The notes under the pieces are model-generated. The model did no database searches. It was not told where the DNA came from and saw only the letters and a program-made list of their open reading frames with translations. Position numbers and translations under genes: made by a program. This document shows, piece after piece, positions 1 through 6,994 of a stretch of DNA of 64,000 nucleotides; positions within the stretch are counted from its first letter, which is position 1, and each line of letters starts with the position of its first letter. Origin of the DNA: Mesoflavibacter zeaxanthinifaciens DSM 18436 (GTDB taxonomy: Bacteria; Bacteroidota; Bacteroidia; Flavobacteriales; Flavobacteriaceae); NCBI RefSeq assembly GCF_000422365.1, contig NZ_AULQ01000009.1:67001-131000 (forward strand), written 5' to 3'.

Positions 1-46
1 ATTCTGAAAAAAAATTAAAAACATTAGAGGTTTTAGGTGTCATATT

Positions 47-502
47 TTAATGGTTTAACTGTCTTAATCCTTCATAAATTACAATACTAACTGCATTAGC
101 AATATTTAGACTTCTAATATGTTGGCTATGAAGTGGTATTTTATATAAATTATTAGCTTCTTTTTCTATTAAAGATTTAGGTAAGCCAACCGATTCTTTT
201 CCGAAGACCAAAAACAAATCTTCTTCAAACGGAATATCCCAATGGGTTTTTTTTCCGTGTGCAGATAAAAAAGCCATTTTTTTGTTTTTGTTTTTAGAGA
301 AAAAATCATCTATATTATCATAATAAATAACCTCTAGGTGCTGCCAATAATCTAAACCAGCTCTTTTTAAACGTTTGTCTGTAAGTTCAAAACCAAAGGG
401 TTTGACCAAGTGTAATTTACTACCAGATCCTAACGCTAATCTACCAATGTTTCCTGTGTTATTTGGTATTTCAGGTTCTATTAAAACAATATTAAGCGAC
501 AT
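47..502 (-). CDS. trmL: tRNA (cytidine/uridine-2'-O-)-methyltransferase TrmL
   Basis: This SPOUT-class methyltransferase of 151 aa is expected to 2'-O-methylate the wobble nucleotide 34 of tRNA-Leu isoacceptors using S-adenosylmethionine, acting in the cytoplasm as a dimer. The family motifs are visible in order: PNNTGNIGR near residues 12-21, FGKESVGLP near 101-109, and the C-terminal SLNIANAVSIVIYE, which forms the trefoil-knot SAM pocket. The length matches E. coli TrmL (about 157 aa). Its start overlaps the end of the upstream 74-aa gene by 11 bp, so the two are probably co-transcribed. Confidence 0.93.
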   Translation of the reverse strand: MSLNIVLIEPEIPNNTGNIGRLALGSGSKLHLVKPFGFELTDKRLKRAGLDYWQHLEVIYYDNIDDFFSKNKNKKMAFLSAHGKKTHWDIPFEEDLFLVFGKESVGLPKSLIEKEANNLYKIPLHSQHIRSLNIANAVSIVIYEGLRQLNH

Positions 503-716
503 TCTTTTTATTGATTTTTAAGATGAAAATTCTAATTAAAAGTACCCAAGGAAATCCATGTAATACAACGTCAAACCAATCCATCAGCAGCATGCCATTT
601 GCACCACCAGCAATCCATTTTAGTTTTCCCCAAAGATGAGGTTCGGGAAAAAAAGGAGCTAAACCAAGCGTTAAGCAGAGTAGTATTATTAAACGAAAAT
701 CATTAAGTAATTTCAT
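492..716 (-). CDS. Small conserved membrane protein
   Basis: This is a 74-aa protein with two hydrophobic stretches (about residues 8-22 and 50-66) and a Trp/Gly-rich middle (WGKLKWIAGGANG), so a two-pass inner-membrane protein is likely. I do not know a function. It lies upstream of trmL with an 11-bp overlap, which supports a real, translationally coupled gene. Its ATG sits immediately after the U-tract of the terminator at 721-753, so its promoter must lie in or around that hairpin, or it depends on readthrough. Confidence 0.7.
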   Translation of the reverse strand: MKLLNDFRLIILLCLTLGLAPFFPEPHLWGKLKWIAGGANGMLLMDWFDVVLHGFPWVLLIRIFILKINKKNVA

Positions 717-720
717 AAAA

Positions 721-753
721 AAAAGCCTATTCTACCTTTTAAGAATAGGCTTT
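721..753 (-). terminator. Intrinsic terminator
   Basis: There is an 11-bp perfect stem (AAGCCTATTCT at 723-733 paired with 742-752) with an 8-nt loop. Read on the minus strand it is followed by eight U residues. It lies 20 bp after the stop of the 48-aa ORF at 773-919. Confidence 0.85.
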
Positions 754-772
754 AAATATAAATATTTACAGA

Positions 773-919
773 TTAACTGTTTGTTTTATTTTGCTGATTT
801 TTGATTGTTTTTTCATCAATATCAAAATCGTTTGTTTCCAACTTTGTGTTTCCTGTCGGATTAGTTGGATTGGTTTGTTCTTTTGTTCGTTTTAATTTTC
901 TGTCGGCTATAATTCCCAT
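773..919 (-). CDS. Small hypothetical protein (48 aa)
   Basis: This minus-strand ORF starts MGIIADRKLKRTKEQ and ends DEKTIKNQQNKTNS. It is strongly hydrophilic, Thr/Asn/Lys-rich and free of membrane segments. The support is an A-rich leader, a normal ATG, and a clean intrinsic terminator (721-753) placed just behind its stop. No family is recognised. The plus-strand 74-aa frame over the same bases looks like a shadow because its product is improbable and the terminator context favours the minus strand. Confidence 0.5.
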   Translation of the reverse strand: MGIIADRKLKRTKEQTNPTNPTGNTKLETNDFDIDEKTIKNQQNKTNS

Positions 920-1010
920 AATTTTTCTTTTTTTGTTCAATTATAATTTAAGAAAAACAATGAGAAATTTTCATAAATCGTTGTTAAACAATTCTTTTAA
1001 GATGTTAATA

Positions 1011-1042
1011 AAAAAGCCTGCATAACTTATGCAGGCTTTTTT
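1011..1042 (-). terminator. Intrinsic terminator after the DUF805 gene
   Basis: A nearly perfect 15-bp palindrome (AAAAAGCCTGCATAA at 1011-1025 against 1027-1041) has A/T-runs on both sides, so it can act in both directions. On the minus strand it lies 17 bp beyond the stop of the DUF805 gene. Confidence 0.85.
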
Positions 1043-1058
1043 ATGGTTTAGAAATATT

Positions 1059-1466
1059 TTAGTCATTTACTTGACCAATCTCATTAATTTCTTCAGAGTT
1101 TGGTGCTTTAGGATCTGGACCATATTGATTAGGACCTTTATCTCCTTCTGTAACAAAAAGAATTAATAACCAAATCCCACCAATTAATGGTATTAAACTA
1201 ATTAGATAAAACCATCCGCTTTTTCCAACATCATGTAATCGTCTTACAGCTACAGCTAAACTAGGGATAAACACTGCTAAAACATAGATAAGGTATAAAA
1301 ACATAAAACCAGGAGCTTCTAATAGACCTGATAGTACACCAGAAACTAAAGCAATAGCTACTATAAATAAAAAATTAAATAAGACAAACATCCAATACTC
1401 TTGACGTCTTGCTCTTCCTTCAAAATTTGCGTAATTATCTCTTACGACTTTTAAATACCATTCCAT
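1059..1466 (-). CDS. DUF805 family membrane protein
   Basis: This 135-aa inner-membrane protein has the DUF805 signatures FEGRARRQEYW (about residues 15-25) before the first membrane helix and VRRLHDVGKSGW (about 74-85) between later helices. Three to four transmembrane segments are visible, followed by a polar tail containing GPNQYGPDPKAPN. The family function is unknown; E. coli YhaH is a relative. It is the last gene before the terminator at 1011-1042 and follows trpA with only 46 bp between, so readthrough from the trp operon is possible. Confidence 0.88.
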   Translation of the reverse strand: MEWYLKVVRDNYANFEGRARRQEYWMFVLFNFLFIVAIALVSGVLSGLLEAPGFMFLYLIYVLAVFIPSLAVAVRRLHDVGKSGWFYLISLIPLIGGIWLLILFVTEGDKGPNQYGPDPKAPNSEEINEIGQVND

Positions 1467-1512
1467 AATGAAATATTTTAATTGGTTAGTGATTAATAAC
1501 CAAATATATGTT

Positions 1513-2277
1513 TTATTTTCTTACAGAGCTGATGAAGTCTTCTATTTTGTTAACACCGTTATTTGATAAATGTTTAATAAACGCGCTTCCAATAATAGCT
1601 CCTTTAGCATAAGTTGTGGCTTGAGTAAAAGTATCGTTGTTATTTATTCCAAATCCTACGATTTGCGGATTGTTAAGTTGCATATCTGCAATGCGCTTAA
1701 AATAATTGGTTTGCGTATCACCAAAACCTTTACTGCTTCCTGTAACACTCGCGCTACTAACCATATAAATAAATCCGTTTGAAATAGAATCTATAAATTT
1801 AATACGCTCTTTTGAGGTTTGAGGTGTAATTAAAAATACATTTATTAATCCGTACTTTTCAAAAGTACTTTTGTATTGTTCGTTATACACATCTACTGGC
1901 AAATCAGGAATTATTAATCCATCTATACCAATTTCTTGACATTTTTTACAAAAAGCCTCAACACCATATTGCAACATCGGATTAAAATACCCCATGATAA
2001 TTAATGGAATAGAAACGGTTTTTCTTACATCTTTTAATTGCTTAAAAAGCACTTCTGTAGTCATTCCATTTTTTAGAGCTTCTGTAGAGCTTGCCTGTAT
2101 GGTTGGCCCATCTGCTAAAGGATCACTAAAAGGTAACCCAATCTCTATCATATCTACACCGCTTTTTTCTAGATTTTCTATTATTGTAAGGGTATCATTT
2201 AAGTTTGGATAACCTGCTGTAAAGTATATAGACAAAAGTTTTTTGTCTTCGTTTAGTTTTTGGTTTATTCTGTTCAT
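1513..2277 (-). CDS. trpA: Tryptophan synthase alpha subunit
   Basis: TrpA cleaves indole-3-glycerol phosphate to indole and glyceraldehyde-3-phosphate and channels the indole to TrpB. The 254-aa TIM barrel is complete. The catalytic glutamate lies in MIEIGLPFSDP (Glu45) and the second acid in LADGP (Asp56). The phosphate-binding glycine loops GFGINN and GAIIGSAFIKH are near the C-terminus. It is the last trp gene of the operon, separated from trpB by 81 bp that hold two palindromic repeats. Confidence 0.97.
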   Translation of the reverse strand: MNRINQKLNEDKKLLSIYFTAGYPNLNDTLTIIENLEKSGVDMIEIGLPFSDPLADGPTIQASSTEALKNGMTTEVLFKQLKDVRKTVSIPLIIMGYFNPMLQYGVEAFCKKCQEIGIDGLIIPDLPVDVYNEQYKSTFEKYGLINVFLITPQTSKERIKFIDSISNGFIYMVSSASVTGSSKGFGDTQTNYFKRIADMQLNNPQIVGFGINNNDTFTQATTYAKGAIIGSAFIKHLSNNGVNKIEDFISSVRK

Positions 2278-2284
2278 TTTATAT

Positions 2285-2354
2285 GTTATTCCTATTTAAG
2301 TAGGAATCTATTTTTAGGTTTTTATTTGGATTCCGCATTAAGTGCGGAATGACA
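2285..2354. repeat. Pair of short palindromic repeats, trpB-trpA spacer
   Basis: Two copies of the GTCATTCC...GGAATC palindrome family lie here: a diverged copy at 2285-2308 and a well-conserved copy at 2329-2354 (GATTCCGC...GCGGAATGACA). In RNA each folds to a short hairpin. Closely related copies recur throughout the trp operon. Confidence 0.85.
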
Positions 2355-2358
2355 AGTT

Positions 2359-3540
2359 TTAAATTTTAAAATAGTCTATATAGTTTTGTAAATCCTTATC
2401 ACCACGACCAGATAAACTTACTACAACAATATCGTTAGGTTTAAACGTTTTTTGTTCGAAAACACCTAATGCATGAGATGTTTCTATAGCAGGAATAATA
2501 CCTTCTAATTTGCACAATTCTAAACCAGCTTGCATGGCTTGATCATCTGTAATCGAAATAAACTCGGCACGACCAGTTTTGTATAAATGCGCATGCATTG
2601 GTCCAACGCCAGGATAATCTAATCCTGCTGAAATAGAATAAGGCTCGGTAATTTGACCATCGTTAGTTTGCATTAATAAAGTTTTACTTCCGTGAATGAT
2701 GCCTTCTTTTCCTAATACAGATGTTGCAGCACTTTCACCAGAATCTACGCCTAAACCAGCAGCTTCTACAGCGATAAGTTTTACGTTTTCATTATTTAAA
2801 TAATGGTAATATGCGCCAGCAGCATTACTACCGCCACCAACACAAGCAATAACGTAGTCTGGATTTTCGGTACCTTCTTTGTCTTTTAGTTGAAATTTAA
2901 TTTCTTCTGAAACTACTGCTTGAAACTTTGCTACCATATCAGGATAAGGATGCGGACCAACAACACTTCCAATAATATAATGTGTGTCTACAGGATTATT
3001 AATCCAATCTCTAATAGCTTCGTTTGTAGCGTCTTTTAAGGTTTTGCTTCCAGAGGTTGCAGGTATTACTGTTGCGCCAAGCATTTTCATACGTGCTACA
3101 TTTGGTGCTTGACGTGCGATATCAATTTCACCCATGTAAACAATACATTCTATACCCATAAGTGCACAAACTGTTGCTGTTGCTACACCATGTTGTCCAG
3201 CACCAGTTTCGGCAATAATACGGTTTTTGCCTAGTCGTTTTGCCATTAAAATTTGACCAATGGTATTGTTAATTTTATGTGCACCAGTATGATTTAAATC
3301 TTCGCGCTTTAAATAGATTTTAGTGTTATATTTTTCTGAAAGACGTTTGGCAAAATAGAGTGGAGAAGGACGACCAACATAATCTTTTAATAATTGGTCA
3401 AACTCTGCTTTAAAAGAAGGTTCTGCCATGATGTTTAAGTAATTTTGACGTAATTCTTCTACGTTTGGATAGAGCATTTCTGGGATAAATGCACCGCCAA
3501 AATCTCCGTAATACCCTTTTTCGTTAATGTTGTAATTCAT
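2359..3540 (-). CDS. trpB: Tryptophan synthase beta subunit
   Basis: TrpB is the PLP enzyme that condenses indole with serine to tryptophan. The 393-aa protein has the PLP lysine in HTGAHK (Lys89), the catalytic glutamate in ETGAGQHG (Glu111), the phosphate-binding GGGSNAAG near residue 235 and the C-terminal SGRGDKD loop that contacts the pyridine nitrogen. It is full length for the TrpB1 type. It lies between trpF and trpA; the 196-bp upstream spacer is filled with repeats. Confidence 0.98.
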   Translation of the reverse strand: MNYNINEKGYYGDFGGAFIPEMLYPNVEELRQNYLNIMAEPSFKAEFDQLLKDYVGRPSPLYFAKRLSEKYNTKIYLKREDLNHTGAHKINNTIGQILMAKRLGKNRIIAETGAGQHGVATATVCALMGIECIVYMGEIDIARQAPNVARMKMLGATVIPATSGSKTLKDATNEAIRDWINNPVDTHYIIGSVVGPHPYPDMVAKFQAVVSEEIKFQLKDKEGTENPDYVIACVGGGSNAAGAYYHYLNNENVKLIAVEAAGLGVDSGESAATSVLGKEGIIHGSKTLLMQTNDGQITEPYSISAGLDYPGVGPMHAHLYKTGRAEFISITDDQAMQAGLELCKLEGIIPAIETSHALGVFEQKTFKPNDIVVVSLSGRGDKDLQNYIDYFKI

Positions 3541-3558
3541 AGTATTTTATTTTATCGT

Positions 3559-3654
3559 CAGGTCAATTAATTCCGATTTATCAGAATTGTATCAAGACCT
3601 TTTGCTTCTAGTTACAATTTTTTCGTTTCTCAAAAATAACTCGAAGTGACCAAT
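3559..3654. repeat. Degenerate long palindrome in the trpF-trpB spacer
   Basis: Remnants of a longer inverted repeat are visible: GGTCA...TTGTATC in the left half and TTACAA...TCGAAGTGACC in the right half. It resembles a decayed copy of the class at 30431-30548. The similarity is judged by eye only. Confidence 0.4.
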
Positions 3655-3666
3655 TTGTTTTTTTGT

Positions 3667-3753
3667 GTCATTCCTACGTAGTTAGGAATCTTTTTAATTT
3701 TACATTTCTTTTATTCAGTTTGAAATAGATTCCGCATCAAGTGCGGAATGACA
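3667..3753. repeat. Pair of short palindromic repeats overlapping the trpF 3' end
   Basis: One copy lies at 3667-3690 (GTCATTCCTACG...GGAATC). A second, at 3728-3753 (GATTCCGC...GCGGAATGACA), overlaps the last codons of trpF and supplies its stop codon. The second copy matches the one at 2329-2354 in 25 of 26 bases. Confidence 0.9.
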
Positions 3754-4387
3754 TGCTGCTCTTAAATTTTTCTAATGCTTCAATATCTTTTAAACCAGGT
3801 GTAATTTCAAATTTGCTATTCACGTCAATAGCGTAACAGTTTTTGGATTCCTTTTTTTGCTGGAATGACAAAATAGATTCAACTTCATTTAAACCTATTC
3901 CGCCACTTAAAAAATAAGGTGTTGTTGAAGGATAGTTTTTTAATACGTCCCAATTAAATGTGTATCCATTTCCGCCAGGTAATTTTCCTTTTGTATCGAA
4001 TAAAAAATAGTCACAAATGTTTTCAAAAGGTTGTAATACTGAAAAATCAAAATGGTCTTTTATTGAAAAGACTTTGATGATTTTTATAGATTTTTCGCTG
4101 TGGTCTGAATGACAATGTGTTTTTAATTCTTTACAAAATTCAGGTGTTTCTTGTCCATGTAATTGGATAACGTTTAATTGATGTGTTTCAATTTTACTCA
4201 AAATAAACTCTAAACTAGCATCTACAAATACACCAACTTTTTTTACTGTTTTTGGTAACTTAGGAATAACACCTTCAAAAAAACGACTTGATTTTTCGTA
4301 AAAAATGAAACCCAAATAATCAGGTTGCAACGCAGCAACTTGATTAATGTTGTCTTGGTATTTCATTCCGCAAACTTTTAGTTTCAT
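3737..4387 (-). CDS. trpF: Phosphoribosylanthranilate isomerase
   Basis: TrpF converts phosphoribosylanthranilate to the carboxyphenylamino-deoxyribulose phosphate used by TrpC. The 216-aa barrel has the catalytic cysteine in KVCGM (Cys6), QLHGQE, FDTKGKLPGGNG and the catalytic aspartate and phosphate site in AIDVNSKFE...GLKD. Three stretches do not look like the family: THCHSDHSEKS, ILSFQQKKESK and the last residues MSFRT. All three are translated palindromic repeats (4089-4114, 3845-3870, 3728-3753). The frame stays open and the catalytic motifs are kept, so I regard it as functional. Confidence 0.93.
   Translation of the reverse strand: MKLKVCGMKYQDNINQVAALQPDYLGFIFYEKSSRFFEGVIPKLPKTVKKVGVFVDASLEFILSKIETHQLNVIQLHGQETPEFCKELKTHCHSDHSEKSIKIIKVFSIKDHFDFSVLQPFENICDYFLFDTKGKLPGGNGYTFNWDVLKNYPSTTPYFLSGGIGLNEVESILSFQQKKESKNCYAIDVNSKFEITPGLKDIEALEKFKSSMSFRT
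3845..3870. repeat. Palindromic repeat inside the trpF coding sequence (copy 1)
   Basis: On the minus strand the unit reads TGTCATTCCAGC, seven A, GGAATCC, in the trpF frame, and encodes LSFQQKKES between the SGGIG loop and the DVNSKFE motif. It is the same family as the intergenic copies. Confidence 0.8.
4089..4114. repeat. Palindromic repeat inside the trpF coding sequence (copy 2)
   Basis: On the minus strand it reads TGTCATTCAGACC...GAAAAATC and encodes CHSDHSEKS. That peptide is typical of translated GTCATTC(C)GACC repeats and lies in a surface region between barrel strands. Confidence 0.75.
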
Positions 4388-4393
4388 ATTCTT

Positions 4394-4512
4394 GTCATTC
4401 CTGCGTAGGCAGGAATCTATTATTTAATTACTATTTATGGTCATTTCGACGTGAGCAAAGCGATTGAGAAATTACATCATGATGAGATGTCTCACATGCA
4501 TTCAACATGACA
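4394..4512. repeat. Palindromic repeats in the trpC-trpF spacer
   Basis: A near-perfect 24-bp palindrome lies at 4394-4417 (GTCATTCCTGCG...CAGGAATC). A longer imperfect inverted repeat at 4439-4512 begins GTCATTTCGACG and ends ACATGACA, with inner arms TGAGAAAT and ATGTCTCA. Together they fill almost the whole 126-bp spacer. Confidence 0.85.
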
Positions 4513-4513
4513 A

Positions 4514-5305
4514 TTATCTATTTAATTCTTCAATAAACACTTTTGCATTTTCTCCCGGATTGTCTGTTTTCATAAAGTTTTCACCTATTAAAAAACCTTT
4601 GTAGCCAAATTGCTTTAAATCTTTAATGGCTTCAACAGTGCTTATTCCGCTTTCAGATACTTTTACAAAATCATTAGGGATAATTTCGCTTAACAGTTTA
4701 CTAGTTTCAAGAGAGACTTCAAAAGTTTTTAAATTTCTGTTGTTTACGCCTAACATATCAATACTTGGCATGATGGATTTGTGTAATTCTTCTTCATTAT
4801 GAACTTCTAATAAAACATCTAAATTTAATTGTTTAGCAAGTGTTGAAAACTGCTTAATTTCTTCTTTAGAAAGTATTGCAGCAATTAGTAAAATAACATC
4901 TGCACCATAAGCTTTTGCTTCTATAATTTGATATTGGTCAATTATAAATTCTTTTCTAAGTAGTGGTAAATTACTACTTGCTCTAGCAAGAATTAGATCG
5001 TCTAAACTACCGCCAAAATATTTACCGTCGGTTAGTACAGACATACCACAAACACCAGCGTTTTCGTAACCTTTTGCAACATCTTGAACGTTTAAATCTT
5101 GATTTATAGTTGCTTTAGAAGGTGAACGGCGTTTATGTTCTGCAATGATACCTGAAGCGCTATTTTTTAATCTTTCTGTTAATGAAATGGTTTGTCTTTG
5201 GAATAGAAACGATTGTTCTAATTGTTTGGCTGAAATAAGTGATTTTTTTAAATCGACTTCTTTACGTTTATCTGCTGTAATTTTATCTAAGATGTTCATT
5301 TTCAT
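4514..5305 (-). CDS. trpC: Indole-3-glycerol phosphate synthase
   Basis: TrpC closes the indole ring, producing indole-3-glycerol phosphate. The 263-aa monofunctional enzyme has the N-terminal substrate-binding segment IIAEHKRRSPSKA, the VLTDGKYFGGS loop, LLRKEFIIDQYQI with the catalytic Lys/Glu pair, the LEVHNEEE strand, GVNNRNLKTF, and the phosphate-binding SESGIS and GFLIGENFM. It starts ATG AAA ATG; the second Met (MNILDKI) is an equally plausible start. It lies 43 bp after trpD. Confidence 0.97.
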   Translation of the reverse strand: MKMNILDKITADKRKEVDLKKSLISAKQLEQSFLFQRQTISLTERLKNSASGIIAEHKRRSPSKATINQDLNVQDVAKGYENAGVCGMSVLTDGKYFGGSLDDLILARASSNLPLLRKEFIIDQYQIIEAKAYGADVILLIAAILSKEEIKQFSTLAKQLNLDVLLEVHNEEELHKSIMPSIDMLGVNNRNLKTFEVSLETSKLLSEIIPNDFVKVSESGISTVEAIKDLKQFGYKGFLIGENFMKTDNPGENAKVFIEELNR

Positions 5306-5348
5306 TACAATTTTATTGGTCTTTTAAAACTTCTTGATATGATATCTA

Positions 5349-6341
5349 TTAATAACTTAATTCTATTAATTTTTGTAAGCTGCGTTTTGCTTCACCTGTA
5401 CCAAGACTTTCTTTAGCAAGTTTAAATCCTTCCTGATGAGAAATTTGCTTAACTGTAGCAATAGCAAGACCTGCATTAGCACAAACAACATCGTTTTGCG
5501 CTTTAGTGCCTTTTCCTGAAATTACTTTTTTGAAAATTCTAGCAGCATCTTCAACAGTATTACCACCAAAAATTTCTGAAGCTTCAATTTGTTCTATATT
5601 TAAGTCGCTTGGGTCTAAAATAACTTCAGATTGGTTAGTGATGATTTTTGTTTTTCCTGTCAGTGAGATTTCATCATAACCATCTATTGCATGAACAATG
5701 CTGTAGTTTTTATCGGTTTGTTGGTATAGGTAACCATATAGGCGTTGTAATTCTAGATTAAATACACCAACCATTTGATTTTTAGGAAACGCTGGATTTA
5801 CCATTGGGCCAAGCATGTTAAAGAACGTTTTTACGCCTAACTCTTTTCTTATTGGGCCTACGTTTTTCATTACTGGATGAAATAAAGGTGCGTGCATAAC
5901 GCAAATACCAGCTTGGTCAATACAGCGTTTTAAAACATCTTCATTGTTGGTAAAATGCACTCCTAGTTTTTCTAAAACATTGGAAGATCCTGAAGCTGAA
6001 GATACGCCATAATTACCGTGCTTTGCAACTTTAACTCCTGCTCCTGCTGTAATAAAAGAGGATAATGTTGATATGTTAAATGTGTTTTTACCATCACCAC
6101 CAGTACCGCATAAATCTATAGCGTTAAAATCTGAAAGATCTACAGGTATACACAATTCTAAAAGCGCATCACGAAAACCTTGCAGCTCTTCTAAAGTAAT
6201 GCTTCTCATCATGTAAACAGTTAAAAAAGAAGCTATTTGACTTTTGTTGTAAAGACCTTCTGAAATATTTACTAATACTTGTTTTGCTTCTTCGCTAGAG
6301 ATGCTTTCGTGATTTATTAATCGGTTTAATATGTGTTTCAT
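5349..6341 (-). CDS. trpD: Anthranilate phosphoribosyltransferase
   Basis: TrpD transfers the phosphoribosyl group from PRPP to anthranilate. The 330-aa protein has the PRPP-binding glycine-rich motif DLCGTGGDGKNTFNIST near residue 77, KHGNYGVSSASGSSNVLE, and the acidic motif GYDEISLTG. It is full length. It lies 68 bp behind trpG; that spacer contains a strongly decayed repeat (about 6352-6400). Confidence 0.97.
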   Translation of the reverse strand: MKHILNRLINHESISSEEAKQVLVNISEGLYNKSQIASFLTVYMMRSITLEELQGFRDALLELCIPVDLSDFNAIDLCGTGGDGKNTFNISTLSSFITAGAGVKVAKHGNYGVSSASGSSNVLEKLGVHFTNNEDVLKRCIDQAGICVMHAPLFHPVMKNVGPIRKELGVKTFFNMLGPMVNPAFPKNQMVGVFNLELQRLYGYLYQQTDKNYSIVHAIDGYDEISLTGKTKIITNQSEVILDPSDLNIEQIEASEIFGGNTVEDAARIFKKVISGKGTKAQNDVVCANAGLAIATVKQISHQEGFKLAKESLGTGEAKRSLQKLIELSY

Positions 6342-6409
6342 AATTATTTTAACGTGACAATTTTTTTTAAATCTTTTTTGATTCCTTATCTCTTGAAGGA
6401 AAGACGGAT

Positions 6410-6976
6410 TTATTCTTTTAGCCAGTTTTCTAAAATTTTTTTTCCGTAAGGTGTTAATACACTTTCTGGATGATATTGTACACCTTTTACATCATATATT
6501 TTATGGCGTAAAGACATGATTTGTCCGTTTTCGTCTACCGAAGTAGCTTCTAAACTTTCAGGTAAATTAGGGTCTACAACCCAAGAGTGATATCGTCCTA
6601 CTTCAATGGTTTTTTCTAATCCGTTAAACAATGATTCGTCATCTACAGTAATTGTTACTTTTGTTGATACACCATGATACACATCGTTTAGATTAATTAA
6701 TTGTCCCCCGAAAACTTCAGCAATTGCTTGTTGCCCTAAGCAAACACCAAAAATACTTTTTGTAGGTGCATAAGTTTTTATGATTTCTTTTAATAAACCA
6801 GCCTCTTCAGGAATACCTGGACCAGGCGACAATACTACTTTATCAAATTGCTCTACAAAATCTATAGTAAGTTTGTCGTTTCTTTTTACGGTAACATTGC
6901 AGTTAAGGTCTTCTAAATAATGTACTAAGTTGTACGTAAAACTGTCGTAATTATCTATAACTAATACTTTTTTCAT
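6410..6976 (-). CDS. trpG: Anthranilate synthase glutamine amidotransferase subunit
   Basis: TrpG releases ammonia from glutamine for TrpE. The 188-aa class I amidotransferase has LSPGPGIPEEAG (about residues 49-60), the nucleophilic cysteine in GVCLGQQ (Cys79) and the His/Glu pair in YHPESVL near residue 169. A role shared with folate synthesis (PabA) is possible, because many bacteria use one amidotransferase for both. It is 18 bp downstream of trpE. Confidence 0.95.
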   Translation of the reverse strand: MKKVLVIDNYDSFTYNLVHYLEDLNCNVTVKRNDKLTIDFVEQFDKVVLSPGPGIPEEAGLLKEIIKTYAPTKSIFGVCLGQQAIAEVFGGQLINLNDVYHGVSTKVTITVDDESLFNGLEKTIEVGRYHSWVVDPNLPESLEATSVDENGQIMSLRHKIYDVKGVQYHPESVLTPYGKKILENWLKE

Positions 6977-6994
6977 GTTTATTTAGATTTAGGA

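Noticed and set aside
1-46. Any feature at the left edge
   Set aside because: These 46 bases are A/T-rich with no recognisable gene end or signal.
801-1025. Plus-strand 74-aa open frame
   Set aside because: It overlaps the 48-aa minus-strand ORF and runs into the terminator at 1011-1042; the product is a low-complexity hydrophobic sequence typical of a shadow frame.
3737-4387. trpF as a pseudogene
   Set aside because: Despite three repeat-derived segments, the frame is uninterrupted and all catalytic and phosphate-binding motifs remain.
2285-4512. Insertion-sequence remnants or CRISPR repeats in the trp spacers
   Set aside because: The palindromes are 24-26 bp, irregularly spaced, with no transposase remnant and no unique spacers of constant length.
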